From NCBI RefSeq assembly GCF_018403285.1, contig NZ_BOSJ01000009.1, positions 1 through 64,000 on the forward strand: a stretch of DNA of 64,000 nucleotides, in the 5' to 3' direction. Source of the DNA: Paenibacillus sp. J45TS6 (GTDB taxonomy: Bacteria > Bacillota > Bacilli > Paenibacillales > Paenibacillaceae). The position numbers were made by a program, and so were the translations under genes. The notes under the pieces are model-generated. The model saw only the letters and a list, made by a program, of their open reading frames with translations. It had not been told where the DNA came from and did not search any database. Positions 53,670-63,189 of the stretch are shown here, one piece after another. How positions within the stretch are numbered: the stretch's first letter is position 1; each line of letters opens with the position of its first letter.

Positions 53670-53950
53670 AAGCCTCTCTCCTATTTCTTTTATGGTTTTT
53701 TATCGTCTTTGAAGCATAAATAAATCTTCCTCAAAATAGAAAAACGTCATAAATCTCATTAAGAAATTCATGACGTTCAATTATGTAAGTCTCCTAGATT
53801 GATGTAACACCGTCAATACCTCTACTCCATCATTGAAACAAAATCTTATTTTACAGGTAACCTTACTGAATCCTTGTTCATTTTTAATGATAAATGACGA
53901 TATGTATAGTAGAGCTTACTATTAGAATGTTAGAAGGGGTTGTCAACAGC

Positions 53951-55429
53951 ATGGCAGAGTCAGCACAGGATCAATTCATGTATCAAGATTTACGTAGAAG
54001 GAACTTATTAATTTGTATTGCGGCTACTGTAATTTTTGTATTGATGATTGCATTGGTCACCACAGCTAATTATTCTGGCTTTGTCCTATGGATCACTGTA
54101 ATTCCTAGTCTTTTACTCACAGGGGGGTTATGGGTAGCTTACATCAAAAAAATGAATAATTTAATTCCAATCCTTGCAGTGGTGGGAATGTTCATTATTT
54201 TACTCATTCAAATTATGCGAGGTAGTGGCAGTATTACTACGGTTGTGTCTGCATTTTTTATCATGAGTATCGGAATACTTTATGCCAACTTCCCCAAAAT
54301 TGTTGCGCTTGGATTCACAGAAGCGGTCATCCTTATCGTCTACAGCATGGCAACCATGAAAGAAATCACAGCGAATCAAAGGACAATTTACTACATTCTG
54401 TTCTACTTTATTTTGTCTGCTATTATTCTTATTATTCAATCGTATTTGACTAGAAAACTTAATGTTCATGTACGTAGCTTAAATGCGCAGTCTTCTGAGA
54501 TGCTTGAGAAACAGCTGGAAAGAGAGAAGAAGATTGCCGATACCACTCAATCTATCTATGGTAATATTAGTGAGATAAGAGTGAACAGTCAGGAAAATCA
54601 TAATATTTTTAAAGAAATGAATACTGCATTTCAAGAGTTGGCCTCTGGATCGGCTACACAGAATGAAACGATTGGGGAGATATCGGAGCATATCATCACT
54701 TCTAATCAGAAAGTAAATCAAATGATTGATTCAATCACCAGTCTTGTGACTCAGATTGTATCAGCCAAAACAGCCTCTAACGACGGAGGGGAAGTGATCC
54801 TCCAGCTGACAACTACGATTGATCATTTCCATCAGAATATGAATGAGATGAAGACGGAGATGGGGTCGCTCATTACTAACATTTATGATATTAAAGAGCT
54901 GACGAATACGATAGAGGAAATCGCTAACCAGACAAGTTTGTTATCACTGAACGCGAGCATTGAAGCTGCGCGTGCAGGTGAATTCGGAAGAGGCTTTGAG
55001 GTGGTTGCACATGAGATTCGCAAACTAGCTGAATTAACGAATAGCTCAGCAAAGCGCATTACTGAGAATATTGCCGAAGTCACTCGCCAAGCAGATTTAT
55101 CCAATATCCGTCTGGAAGAGAATACAGATTACATGAATAATAGTTTAGAGCTAGTTAAACAGACGAAGGGGTCGTTTGACACCATTGATCTGAATGTATT
55201 GGAATTAGCAAAGAATACTGAAGATTTCTCAAGTTATGCAAGTTCTGTAAAAGAAGCAACTGAAGAAGTAGAGAGTACTGTAAATCATTTTGTAGCAATA
55301 ATTGAAGAATCCTCGGCAACATTAGAAGAGATGTTAGCGACTGTAGATACTCTGACAGATCAGAATGAAAAAATAGTTCATCGAATCGAAGGGACAGACC
55401 AAGCTCTTAAAGATCTAGTTATAATGTAG
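53951..55429 (+). CDS. Methyl-accepting chemotaxis protein
   Basis: A 492-residue chemoreceptor. Residues 20-190 hold about six membrane helices instead of an extracellular sensor, and there is no HAMP domain. The signalling hairpin carries [43 protein letters not shown]. It probably senses something within or at the membrane and controls CheA. The start at 53951 follows AAGGGG; other in-frame starts lie upstream. Confidence 0.85.
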   Translation: MAESAQDQFMYQDLRRRNLLICIAATVIFVLMIALVTTANYSGFVLWITVIPSLLLTGGLWVAYIKKMNNLIPILAVVGMFIILLIQIMRGSGSITTVVSAFFIMSIGILYANFPKIVALGFTEAVILIVYSMATMKEITANQRTIYYILFYFILSAIILIIQSYLTRKLNVHVRSLNAQSSEMLEKQLEREKKIADTTQSIYGNISEIRVNSQENHNIFKEMNTAFQELASGSATQNETIGEISEHIITSNQKVNQMIDSITSLVTQIVSAKTASNDGGEVILQLTTTIDHFHQNMNEMKTEMGSLITNIYDIKELTNTIEEIANQTSLLSLNASIEAARAGEFGRGFEVVAHEIRKLAELTNSSAKRITENIAEVTRQADLSNIRLEENTDYMNNSLELVKQTKGSFDTIDLNVLELAKNTEDFSSYASSVKEATEEVESTVNHFVAIIEESSATLEEMLATVDTLTDQNEKIVHRIEGTDQALKDLVIM

Positions 55430-55525
55430 TTATACATAAAGAGATCTCTGAGTGTTAATTGTGCTGAGTGAGGCTTATAGACCTCATAACATAACCAAAA
55501 GTAACCCCCTGACTCCTTATGAGCC

Positions 55526-55655
55526 TGAAGTGACCCCTAAAAGTTAGACACGGTTATTTCATTAGGCAGCTTGGGTAAAACGAGTTCGGTACTGCACCGG
55601 ACTCATTTTTAATTTTGCCTTCAATCGTTTTGTGTTGTAATAGTTTATATATTTT
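55526..55655 (-). mobile_element. Remnant of an IS3-family element (OrfB C-terminus)
   Basis: The minus strand encodes INYYNTKRLKAKLK and MSPVQYRTRFTQAA then a TAA at 55562-55564, the end of an IS150-type transposase. It continues into a terminal sequence GTCTAACTTTTAGGGGTCAC. Everything upstream of the last 30 codons is missing. Different from the IS3 element at position 1. The rest of the 287-base gap shows no gene. Confidence 0.75.
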
Positions 55656-55716
55656 TACTAGTTTTAGTTCAAAATGTTGTACACTCTCAAATTCCTTTAA
55701 ATCCTCTACTTATAAT

Positions 55717-56448
55717 CTACTTAATAACTATGGATTCCCATCCATCGTAATCACCATTACATACTTCTGCTAAATCAATAAGGCTGTCCGTAACTTCATT
55801 TATTGAATGGAAGTCGACATCATCATGACGATATATCTGAGAATAAATTTCTTCGTCATTAGAAGGATTGGAACTGATATTGAAACTGAGAAGTTTAACC
55901 TTAGCTTCAAAGCGATCTTTATCTTCAGTGGATTGAAAATAGATCCAGTGATCTACCCTTCTCCGTTCTTCTAATTTATCCCCTGACTCTTGCAACTGTT
56001 CGATAACATTCCTATTCCCCATATGTTGTATTTGATATTTGTTGGGGTAAAGGAAATCAAAATAAAAATCCCAATGATTCTTTTCTTCAATATTATGAAC
56101 CTCAATCTCATAACCATGTTCAAGGAAATACTTTTCTGCTACTTTTTCTAGCTCGTACTGTTTAGAAAAATAATAAACTACATCTCGTAAACCATCGGTA
56201 GTTATCCTGCCAACATTAAACCCAACATCTATAATCTCATTATTGATTCTTTCTTCTAGATCATTGATTAAAACAGCCTCATCATTAGTAGGAATGCTAC
56301 TTTCTCCTGGGTTCTTGATTGGTATTCTTAAAACCTTTGGATACGGATACTCAGATTTATCAATCTCCTTCCAGATATCCATATCCAACACAATTGATGA
56401 AAATTTATCTTCAATCTCACAAAAATAGATGTCCCAATGATCAGACAT
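55717..56448 (-). CDS. DUF695 / RraB-like two-domain protein
   Basis: A 243-residue soluble protein. Residues 1-130 resemble DUF695 (WDIYFCEIEDKFSSI and DGLRDVVYYFS), and residues 160-243 resemble RraB, the regulator of RNase E (VDHWIYFQSTEDKDRFEAKVKLL). In this phylum RNase E is generally absent, so the role is likely different. An imperfect palindrome precedes it upstream. Confidence 0.65.
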   Translation of the reverse strand: MSDHWDIYFCEIEDKFSSIVLDMDIWKEIDKSEYPYPKVLRIPIKNPGESSIPTNDEAVLINDLEERINNEIIDVGFNVGRITTDGLRDVVYYFSKQYELEKVAEKYFLEHGYEIEVHNIEEKNHWDFYFDFLYPNKYQIQHMGNRNVIEQLQESGDKLEERRRVDHWIYFQSTEDKDRFEAKVKLLSFNISSNPSNDEEIYSQIYRHDDVDFHSINEVTDSLIDLAEVCNGDYDGWESIVIK

Positions 56449-56476
56449 ATAGAACTATACCTCCTTAGGGAATTCC

Positions 56477-56546
56477 GCCTAACATTCTTATATTCACATT
56501 GCCCCAATCCTAACTTCCGACTAGCGATAGTTAGGATTGGAATGTG
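56477..56546. repeat. Imperfect palindrome, family-2-like, between two accessory genes
   Basis: GCCTAAC with ATATTCACATT, then CCAATCCTAAC paired with GTTAGGATTGG (56504-56514, 56530-56540) and CACATT paired with AATGTG. GTTAGGC, on the minus strand, fits the integron R' pattern GTTRRRY, but the partner box is missing, so this copy is doubtful. Confidence 0.4.
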
Positions 56547-56644
56547 CGTGCTAAACCCCTCACTAAATTCATCTAACATACTAAAACTTCGCAAGAAACC
56601 GATGTTTGAATATTATATAATGAGAACTCATTAACCTTTTCAAG

Positions 56645-56974
56645 TTACCCCCAAAACAATCCGTTATGCCCTTCATCCACGATCGCTAACTGTGTTTCAA
56701 AATCTTCATTTGGTTCTATGTCATCTATAAAATGCCATTTCCCTTTACTGTCTTGCCAGTATACTTTCCATTCCTTTTCATCTAATCTAAACTGAGATAT
56801 AGGCATCTGCACCCATTGATCACTTTTGTAGCCTTGTCTTTCTTCAATTAATGTCACATGTTTTCCTCTGATCTTATAACTGATTTTAATCTGGTTTTTC
56901 ACATGTTCTGGTACTGCATTTTCAGTGTACTTGTCCATGATCTTCTGAATCCGTTTCTTTGTAAAATCATCCAT
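56645..56974 (-). CDS. DUF3024-family protein
   Basis: A 109-residue protein: MDDFTKKRIQKIMDKYTENAVP, IKISYKIRGKHVTLIEER, VYWQDSKGKWHFIDDI. The pattern matches DUF3024, a small family of unknown function. Stands alone between a palindrome and the SLH gene. Confidence 0.75.
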   Translation of the reverse strand: MDDFTKKRIQKIMDKYTENAVPEHVKNQIKISYKIRGKHVTLIEERQGYKSDQWVQMPISQFRLDEKEWKVYWQDSKGKWHFIDDIEPNEDFETQLAIVDEGHNGLFWG

Positions 56975-57147
56975 GTATTCTGTCTCTCCTGCCTTAATCC
57001 ATTTTGTTTGATTATATCACGATGATATCTCCTAACGTTCTAGTTTTTACAAGCTCAAAAGAGTTAAGGCAACAAAGTTCCCGGGTTGACAAACCTAGCA
57101 ATTGGAATGTGACGCCTCTCCGAAAAATCTTGCCATCATGCATTCTC

Positions 57148-57186
57148 AAAAAAGAAAAAGCGAGGAAAGCAAATCGCTCCCTCGCC
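57148..57186 (-). terminator. Terminator of the SLH protein gene
   Basis: On the minus strand GCGAGG pairs with CCTCGC around GAGCGATTTGCTTT, followed by TTTTTCTTTTTT. Confidence 0.8.
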
Positions 57187-57212
57187 CTTGATAATTTTAT
57201 TTTAACTATCTA

Positions 57213-59423
57213 TCAGTTTGCTGTGTTACGGCTTAAAATAGCCGCTGTCTGTGCCCGTGTGATATTCGTATCTGGCTTGAAAGTACCGTCCGGATAACCG
57301 TTCACAATCCCTTGCTTAACAGCCCAAGCTGTAGCAGCAGCATAGTATTTCGTGCTTGTTACATCTGGGAAGCCAGAATCCGCCGTGATATCCGGTGAAC
57401 CGGCCATGCGGTAAAGAACAGTAACCATCATTTCGCGGGTCATATTGTCATTAGGTCTGAATGTACCGTCTTTGTATCCTTCCACAATTCCCTGTTTAGC
57501 AGCCCAAGCAACAGCTTTAGCATAGTACTTATCACTAGATACGTCGGAGAATGCAGCATCTCCTGTAACATCCGGAGAACCCGCCATACGATACAAGATC
57601 GTAGCCATCATTCCGCGAGTCAGGTTCATATTAGGACCAAACGTAGTACTCGACATCCCGTTCATCAAGCCCTTATTTACTACATTAGTGATATCGTCAG
57701 CATACCATGCATCCGCAGCCACATCAGTAAACATAGAACTAGCTTTAAAATCAGCAACACCAGAGAAAGCATTCACTTTATCCGTCATGTAAAATACAGT
57801 CGATGCCTGACCTGTGGAACTCTCGCCGTTTGCTCCTGGCATTTCGCCATCAGGCGGCAGTGCAGGTCTTTGACTATCATCAGGTAGTTCAGGTCTTTCA
57901 CCACCTGGCATTTCACCATTACCAGGCGTTACGCCATCAGGTAGTTCAGGTCTTTGACCATCCTCAGGCAGCGCAGGTCTTTGACTATCGTCCGGAATTT
58001 CAGGTTGTTCACCACCTGGACCTCCCATACCCACATCAGTACCTGTGTACTGCTGCTTTGTCGCCTCTTTAGAAAAGCCCGTTACCGTGGAAACATCATA
58101 CAGACCGTCTACTTCTTTACCGTTTACATCGCCGCCAACATAAATGTTATACGACTGACCTACCTGAAACTCAGGACTACTAATAACAGCACCCTGATAT
58201 CCTCGGTAGTTTTCACCTGAGGACTCGTCCTTTTCCGGATCATAAGCAAATACGACTTTCCCTTCTAAATCAGTAACAATAATCGCTTCCTCAGCATTCT
58301 GAGAAGAAGCAAACTGAAGGTTCATTGTCACTTGCTTAGAGTCACTTTCAGCCCAATCCATAGTTGAACCAGTCGCAACTACATAACCGCCATTAATATA
58401 GCTACCTTTGTCGGCATCTAGGCCAGAGTCTGATTGAGGTTTAGCTAGAGAAATCACTGTTCCGCCGTTAATGACTAGATATCCATTAGAATCGATACCA
58501 TCACCTTCAGATCCCAAACCTGCCACTACATGCAGACTACCACCGTTGATCGTAGTAACAGAGACACCATCTTCGTTTGTATTGATACCATCGTCCTGAG
58601 ACTGAATGTTGATCTTACCTCCATTGATGGTTAGATGCATTTCTGTATCCATACCCTCGTTGTCAGCAGTTAAGTTCAACACGCCTGTGCCCAGCTTCTC
58701 ACCATTCACATTCATTGACTGGACGGAGTAGAATGCACCGTCATACTTATATTTTTTCTTCTTCTGATCATTGTCTTTGTAAATACGAGCTACATGAGAA
58801 CCGCTAATGTTGTTAACAGAGCCGTCAGCCAGAATTACATTCGCACCCGCATCCGTTGTATCCTGAGTGGCAGATGCTGTGTATTCTTCAGTTTCTCCGT
58901 TATCGTAAGCAACCCATGCCTGATCACTCTCATATACATTGTAGAAAATGACAGCCGGAGCAATCGTACAGTTGATATCTGCACCGTCGAGAATCAAGTT
59001 TACAACTGCAGTAGGGTCTGTACGGCGATCTTCACCGAGGTCAACCACAATCTGTCCATATGACAGTTTACCGGAAATTCGGTAAGTACCCTCTTTTGTA
59101 AACGTTACAGCTGTGTGTAGTGCAGCTTCCTCTTCGGAATGCTTTTCATCTTCTGTTCCTTCGCCGTAGGGATTTCCACTTTCATACGTATCTTGGTCAT
59201 GGTAATAAATAATTTCTCCACCGACGTAAACGGGTGATTTCGAATCTTTCGATGCAGCCTCACCGTCTACAGTGATACGATCGTCGCTGAGGACAATATC
59301 TACCACATCCGTTTTATCTACCGTTGTTTCTGCAGCCATCGCTGGACTCACCCATAGGACCGCCAGCATAACCATTGCCAGTGTTAGCGACAACATTCGT
59401 CGCAGGTGAAAACGATTCCTCAT
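57213..59423 (-). CDS. Surface carbohydrate-binding protein with three SLH domains
   Basis: A 736-residue exported protein. Residues 1-30 are a signal peptide. Residues about 30-460 resemble the Cthe_2159-type beta-helix carbohydrate-binding domain (LNLTADNEGMDTEMHLTINGG, LGSEGDGIDSNGYLVINGG). Residues 470-545 form a Pro/Gly-rich linker with repeated RPALP/RPELP units. Residues about 560-736 are three SLH domains (FTDVAADAWYADDI; FSDVSSDKYYAKAV; FPDVTSTKYYAAAT), which bind pyruvylated cell-wall polymer. It is probably displayed on the S-layer and binds pectin-like or other polysaccharide. Single gene, own terminator. Confidence 0.88.
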   Translation of the reverse strand: MRNRFHLRRMLSLTLAMVMLAVLWVSPAMAAETTVDKTDVVDIVLSDDRITVDGEAASKDSKSPVYVGGEIIYYHDQDTYESGNPYGEGTEDEKHSEEEAALHTAVTFTKEGTYRISGKLSYGQIVVDLGEDRRTDPTAVVNLILDGADINCTIAPAVIFYNVYESDQAWVAYDNGETEEYTASATQDTTDAGANVILADGSVNNISGSHVARIYKDNDQKKKKYKYDGAFYSVQSMNVNGEKLGTGVLNLTADNEGMDTEMHLTINGGKINIQSQDDGINTNEDGVSVTTINGGSLHVVAGLGSEGDGIDSNGYLVINGGTVISLAKPQSDSGLDADKGSYINGGYVVATGSTMDWAESDSKQVTMNLQFASSQNAEEAIIVTDLEGKVVFAYDPEKDESSGENYRGYQGAVISSPEFQVGQSYNIYVGGDVNGKEVDGLYDVSTVTGFSKEATKQQYTGTDVGMGGPGGEQPEIPDDSQRPALPEDGQRPELPDGVTPGNGEMPGGERPELPDDSQRPALPPDGEMPGANGESSTGQASTVFYMTDKVNAFSGVADFKASSMFTDVAADAWYADDITNVVNKGLMNGMSSTTFGPNMNLTRGMMATILYRMAGSPDVTGDAAFSDVSSDKYYAKAVAWAAKQGIVEGYKDGTFRPNDNMTREMMVTVLYRMAGSPDITADSGFPDVTSTKYYAAATAWAVKQGIVNGYPDGTFKPDTNITRAQTAAILSRNTAN

Positions 59424-59547
59424 AGCAAAGTCTCCTTTTTCTCCGCAGCCAGTAAAAACCGGCCACCTATTATGTATACTTTTTGGCGAGAATAAAAGTC
59501 TGCCGTAAGTAACATAAGTTAGTTTAGTAGATAAACATTAGATAGTT

Positions 59548-59569
59548 CTTAATAAAAACTTAATAAAAA
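59548..59569. promoter_or_regulatory. Tandem 11-bp direct repeat upstream of the SLH gene
   Basis: CTTAATAAAAA occurs twice head to tail with no gap. An 11-base period fits dimeric OmpR/PhoB-type regulators. It lies 125 bases before the SLH gene and 169 bases before the plus-strand gene at 59738. The rest of the 314-base divergent gap shows nothing else clear. Confidence 0.4.
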
Positions 59570-59737
59570 GTAAGATGTTTTTGTTATTCATAACACTCTA
59601 TCCGGCTTCGAAAGCTTATGTATTGTACAGAATAAATAGGAGAAACATTTGTCCATTTACCAAAATTAGTATATTTTTAAACTAATTCCTTTTTGCTGAA
59701 CAAAAGGATGATCTCCTAACTAAAGGCGGGGTTATTT

Positions 59738-60349
59738 TTGAAGAAAAGATTTAAATATATTGTGATAGCTTTATTATCAGTAACGCTTATTGCAACGACG
59801 GCTATTGTCTATTCTAATAATCAAGAAAGTGCTGCTGATCCTTACAAACAGATTACGTACTTATCTGCTAATTCTCTCAAATTGCAAGATGTTGATAAGT
59901 TAGACGAGTATGTCGAGCTGATCGTAGTAGGTTATGCGACGGAAGACTTTTCGGATAGAGAACATAACGTAGAGGTTTATGCAGACAATTACCTGCAGGA
60001 TTTCTCCACGAGAACAACTATTAAAATCGATAAAATAATAAAAAAGCCAACTGACTTTCCAGAAGACCAGAAAGAATTGACTATCATTGAACCTGTTAGT
60101 CTTCATGAAGGAGAAAAGTTTACAGTGGGAAATTATATAGAGCTCAAGAAAGATGAGCCAAGTGTGATTTTTTTGATGAAAAATAGTTTCGGTGATTACT
60201 CTTTAGTCAATGATAACTTAGGTAAAATCATGTTGACTGATGAGGAACCGAAAGCCCCTTTGCAAGCTTTAACAACATCGGAACTTTCAGAATACAACAC
60301 ATTCCGTAACTCTGTATTAGAGAAATATGGTTTAAATGCACAACAGTAA
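59738..60349 (+). CDS. Exported protein of unknown function
   Basis: A 203-residue protein with an N-terminal signal or anchor (KKRFKYIVIALLSVTLIATTAIVYSNN). The extracellular domain includes DEYVELIVVGYATEDF, TIKIDKIIKKPTDFPED and EKFTVGNYIELKKDEPSVIFLMKN, in the same order as the lipoprotein at 51115-51738. It starts with TTG at 59738 with a weak ribosome site. Divergent from the SLH gene. Function unknown. Confidence 0.6.
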   Translation: MKKRFKYIVIALLSVTLIATTAIVYSNNQESAADPYKQITYLSANSLKLQDVDKLDEYVELIVVGYATEDFSDREHNVEVYADNYLQDFSTRTTIKIDKIIKKPTDFPEDQKELTIIEPVSLHEGEKFTVGNYIELKKDEPSVIFLMKNSFGDYSLVNDNLGKIMLTDEEPKAPLQALTTSELSEYNTFRNSVLEKYGLNAQQ

Positions 60350-60458
60350 ATAAAAGAATACCTTATTCACTCTCTTATGTTTAAACTTCATAAAAAAACA
60401 CATACAAATTTCTACTGAAAAATACCCAAAAGGATAATTTAATCTTTCAGATATTTCC

Positions 60459-60544
60459 TATAACGTTACTGTATCCACAACTTCCCTCCGACTAAAAACC
60501 CATCTTACGTAATGTAAAATGGGCTTTCGAAATTATATGTTCTG
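60459..60544. repeat. Family-2 imperfect palindrome S3, overlapping the kinase gene end
   Basis: TATAACGTTACTGTATCCACAAC at one end (60459-60481, longest run 23 bases) resembles copy S1; the other end runs GAAATTATATGTTC. Between them a minus-strand terminator stem pairs CCCATCTTAC with GTAAAATGGG. The kinase stop codon (60533-60535) lies inside the repeat. Confidence 0.45.
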
Positions 60545-61588
60545 AAAAAACTTATTAAGTTCTAAAGAAGTATTAACTTGAACAAGCTCTCTTGTTTTAA
60601 TTAATGCCTGACTGAAAATTCTATATCCCTCTTCATCCTTTACCACCTTATATTTTTTTCTTCTCCATTCTTTACATAAATATTCACTGTCAGATTGGAC
60701 TATCCAGTCAGGCACTTCACTCTTGGTTTTAGCTAAATCTTTATAAAATGAATCTAAAGTTTTATATCTTAGTTTTATTGCATTATTTATTACTCTATTT
60801 ATTTTTGTGCAATATATAGGCAATTGAGGAATCACATTTATTAACTGATCTTTTTTAACAAGTTTAATTATTTGATTTTTTCCCTCTTGATAGGTATTAT
60901 CAGGATCTAACTTTAACTTGCTTAACTTAGCATAAAATTCTACGTCTGTTGGTAGTGTTCCATTAACTAATTGAAATAGAATCAAACCTATTTGATATAT
61001 ATCTGATTGAATTGAATAAATGCCTTTAGAAAATACTTCAGATGATCTATACAGAAAAGGTATAGGATCTTCAATCAATACTTTTGCACCGATAGACTTG
61101 ACAGAGCCTAAATCAACAATTATAGGCTTTGTACCATCATATATGATGTTCTCGAGTTTCAAGTCACGATGTACTAACCCAAGATTATGTACATCACTGA
61201 CACCCACTATTAAATTCATGATAATATCAATTGCTTGTTTTAACGATATTTGTGATAGTCCACAAAATTTATCAAGAGTATATCCCTCAAGATATTCCGT
61301 TACAATGACCAATTGAGAGCCTGTATGTGAGTCAATAAACGAATCGAATACATTTACAATATTTTGTTTATCTCTAAGATTAATCAGTGTTTCAACTTCA
61401 TGTTCAATGTTTTGGCCTTCATCCCAAGGAAGTGGAATAAATTTAACGAATACCTTTTTTTTAAAAGTTTCATGATAACCTTGGAAAGCTACACTTGAAC
61501 CTTCAAAGATCTCTTTTTCTAATTTGATGTTTCTTTCCTTTAAGAAGAAATCTTGATACATTGATAGATTAGAAGTGCCAATGTTCAT
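60533..61588 (-). CDS. Eukaryote-type Ser/Thr protein kinase
   Basis: A 351-residue kinase with all main catalytic residues: Lys in VFVKFIPL (K49), Glu in EHEVETL, HRDLKLEN with D142 and N147, and DLG with D159 in place of DFG. The P+1 region is YRSSEVF and the F-helix Asp is in SDIYQIGLILFQLVNGTLP. The C-terminal 100 residues are unrelated to PASTA or known sensor domains and no membrane helix is present. Its ATG overlaps the end of the RNase H-like gene by four bases, so the two are coupled. Substrate unknown; a defence or toxin-antitoxin role is possible. Confidence 0.85.
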   Translation of the reverse strand: MNIGTSNLSMYQDFFLKERNIKLEKEIFEGSSVAFQGYHETFKKKVFVKFIPLPWDEGQNIEHEVETLINLRDKQNIVNVFDSFIDSHTGSQLVIVTEYLEGYTLDKFCGLSQISLKQAIDIIMNLIVGVSDVHNLGLVHRDLKLENIIYDGTKPIIVDLGSVKSIGAKVLIEDPIPFLYRSSEVFSKGIYSIQSDIYQIGLILFQLVNGTLPTDVEFYAKLSKLKLDPDNTYQEGKNQIIKLVKKDQLINVIPQLPIYCTKINRVINNAIKLRYKTLDSFYKDLAKTKSEVPDWIVQSDSEYLCKEWRRKKYKVVKDEEGYRIFSQALIKTRELVQVNTSLELNKFFQNI

Positions 61589-62022
61589 ATTAATTCCTCT
61601 AATAACAAATAAGCGATCACTTGCTGAGCTTTGGTTGAATATCTAACTTTGTTAAAAATCACCCATACTGGGTTTGTCGGAAGTTCCTTAAATTTCTTTT
61701 TGGTCTTTTGTGTTTTTATCTTAGTTAATTGTTCTGCATATCCAAAATCAGATATTGCCAAATCTATAATTCCTTCAGCCTTTACTCGCTCAATTGAAGG
61801 ACTTCTTTGTCCATTTGAAGCGACCTCTAAAATTAATCTTTCGATTTCCGTGAATCTCTTCATTATCATTTGAATATAATTGTAAAGTTCTCTAAGGGAC
61901 TCTCCAGAGTCGTTAGACAATACAAACTTTTCAATTGCCAAAGATCGTTCATTCTTATTGAAAGTAGATACGTATATTTCATTTGAACTAATTGAGAAAC
62001 CCAAAATATTGATTTTTGACAT
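61585..62022 (-). CDS. RNase H/RuvC-like fold protein, DUF3010-like
   Basis: A 145-residue protein. INILGFSISSNEIYVSTFN resembles the first strand of a RuvC-like fold, with Ser where the first catalytic Asp normally lies. LILEVASNGQRSPSIERVKAEGIIDLA follows, then KAQQVIAYLLLEEL at the C-terminus. The layout recalls DUF3010 proteins. It overlaps the kinase start by four bases (ATGA), so the products are made together. Loss of the first Asp suggests binding rather than cleavage. Assignment is by eye. Confidence 0.5.
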   Translation of the reverse strand: MSKINILGFSISSNEIYVSTFNKNERSLAIEKFVLSNDSGESLRELYNYIQMIMKRFTEIERLILEVASNGQRSPSIERVKAEGIIDLAISDFGYAEQLTKIKTQKTKKKFKELPTNPVWVIFNKVRYSTKAQQVIAYLLLEELI

Positions 62023-62056
62023 CCCCTTTAATGATGAAACAATATATATGAAAATT

Positions 62057-62173
62057 CTACCACAAAATATAGTCTTTAAGTATTTTTGTCTTTATTTCTG
62101 AGAGTAATGTTATTTCAATATCAGGGTTATTTACACTTTCATTTTCGAAATAATTCAAAATAAGGTTTTCCAT
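62057..62173 (-). CDS. Small ORF upstream of the RNase H-like/kinase pair
   Basis: A 38-residue frame, MENLILNYFENESVNN and onwards to LKDYILW, ending in TAG. AGGAG is spaced 8 bases before the ATG, a better ribosome site than that of the next gene. It is 34 bases upstream of the RNase H-like gene and could be a small third partner. Confidence 0.45.
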   Translation of the reverse strand: MENLILNYFENESVNNPDIEITLLSEIKTKILKDYILW

Positions 62174-62204
62174 TTATGTTTCTCCTATTTTATAGATTCT
62201 TTCA

Positions 62205-62364
62205 GATAACGTTGCGTAATTCTGACGTCCAAATGGCTTAAGGACCGAAGGTCTGGGTGGCTTAGCCACTTAGCCGATTGGATGTGTCGCCTGATTCCAC
62301 TTCTCAGAAAGTCCCTCTTGACGACCAAGGAGCGTCAGCGACGATGCTGAAAAACATTGTTATC
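62205..62364. repeat. Family-2 imperfect palindrome S2
   Basis: GATAACGTTGCGTAATTCTGACGTCC at 62205-62230 faces GTTATC at 62359-62364, with CTGACG and CGTCAG inner boxes. It resembles copy S1 at its left end. It separates the HNH-type gene from the small ORF-RuvC-kinase unit. Confidence 0.5.
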
Positions 62365-62389
62365 GGAAGGTTACTCCCCCTGAAAACAT

Positions 62390-63151
62390 TCATTGTTCGT
62401 GCTTTTCTAAAAACTCTTTATATTTCGCTTTATTCTCTCTGAAATGGTGTTCATATATTGAGTGAGTATCTTCATTACTTGAAGATAGCATGATTTTCAT
62501 TTCATTTGGGTTTATGACTTGCGAACTCGTTAGTTTACAAATTTCATTAATTAATTGGGGTTGTCTTTCTCCATTAAATAATAATAAATAAAAATAGAAT
62601 GAGTTGATTGATACTAACCGATACTGTACATTCTCATGCTTCAAATTCGGTAATTCGAATCGTCCTGATCTAACTCCTGATGGATATAAATTTCTTATAA
62701 AGCCCTTCTCAAGCACTTTACTAGGTTTTACTATCTGAACAAGTAATGAGAAATTCTCAGGTCGTATTCTCTCGCTACCAAGTATATATGGGATAAGTGA
62801 ATTAAAATACTCTATTGGCTGTCTTGAAGCTCTTGCTGTATTAAAAGATAGTTTTAAGAGTACTCTTGCTAACAGATCATAATCATATTCAAAGTTAACA
62901 ATTTCGTGTTCACGCACAAAATCTTTGAAAAAAGCATCGAATAGTTTACATAAATAATCATCCAAACCTGACAGAATTCCATTATTACATGTCTGACAAA
63001 CATCCTTAATTACAAGTTCCCCTGCTTGCACTTTATTAGCACGTTCAGAATATCTTCCAATGTAAGTAGGAACTCTATTAATAATTCCCTTAGGCCAAAT
63101 ATGTTCTTTAGTTAGTGGCTTGGACAAGCCACAGTATGCACATAATTTCAT
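62390..63151 (-). CDS. HNH-endonuclease-like protein
   Basis: A 253-residue protein with an N-terminal zinc/HNH module: C4 and C7 (CAYC), E16-H17 in LTKEHIWPKG, and C52, C55 plus Asn in CQTCNNG. The remaining 190 residues are helical with no recognised family. The HNH layout suggests DNA binding or cutting. It stands alone between palindromes S2 and S1 on the same strand as its neighbours, as in a cassette. Substrate and role unknown. Confidence 0.65.
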   Translation of the reverse strand: MKLCAYCGLSKPLTKEHIWPKGIINRVPTYIGRYSERANKVQAGELVIKDVCQTCNNGILSGLDDYLCKLFDAFFKDFVREHEIVNFEYDYDLLARVLLKLSFNTARASRQPIEYFNSLIPYILGSERIRPENFSLLVQIVKPSKVLEKGFIRNLYPSGVRSGRFELPNLKHENVQYRLVSINSFYFYLLLFNGERQPQLINEICKLTSSQVINPNEMKIMLSSSNEDTHSIYEHHFRENKAKYKEFLEKHEQ

Positions 63152-63189
63152 GTTTTGTTCTCCCTATTTTTATAATATTAGTAATTTTC

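Noticed and set aside
56477-56546. Palindrome as a complete attC site
   Set aside because: One R box and the inner stem are present, but the partner R box is missing, so it is listed only as a repeat.
57032-57120. CCTAACGTT segment upstream of the DUF3024 gene as a further family-2 palindrome
   Set aside because: It shares only the TAACGTT core and has no pairing inner boxes.
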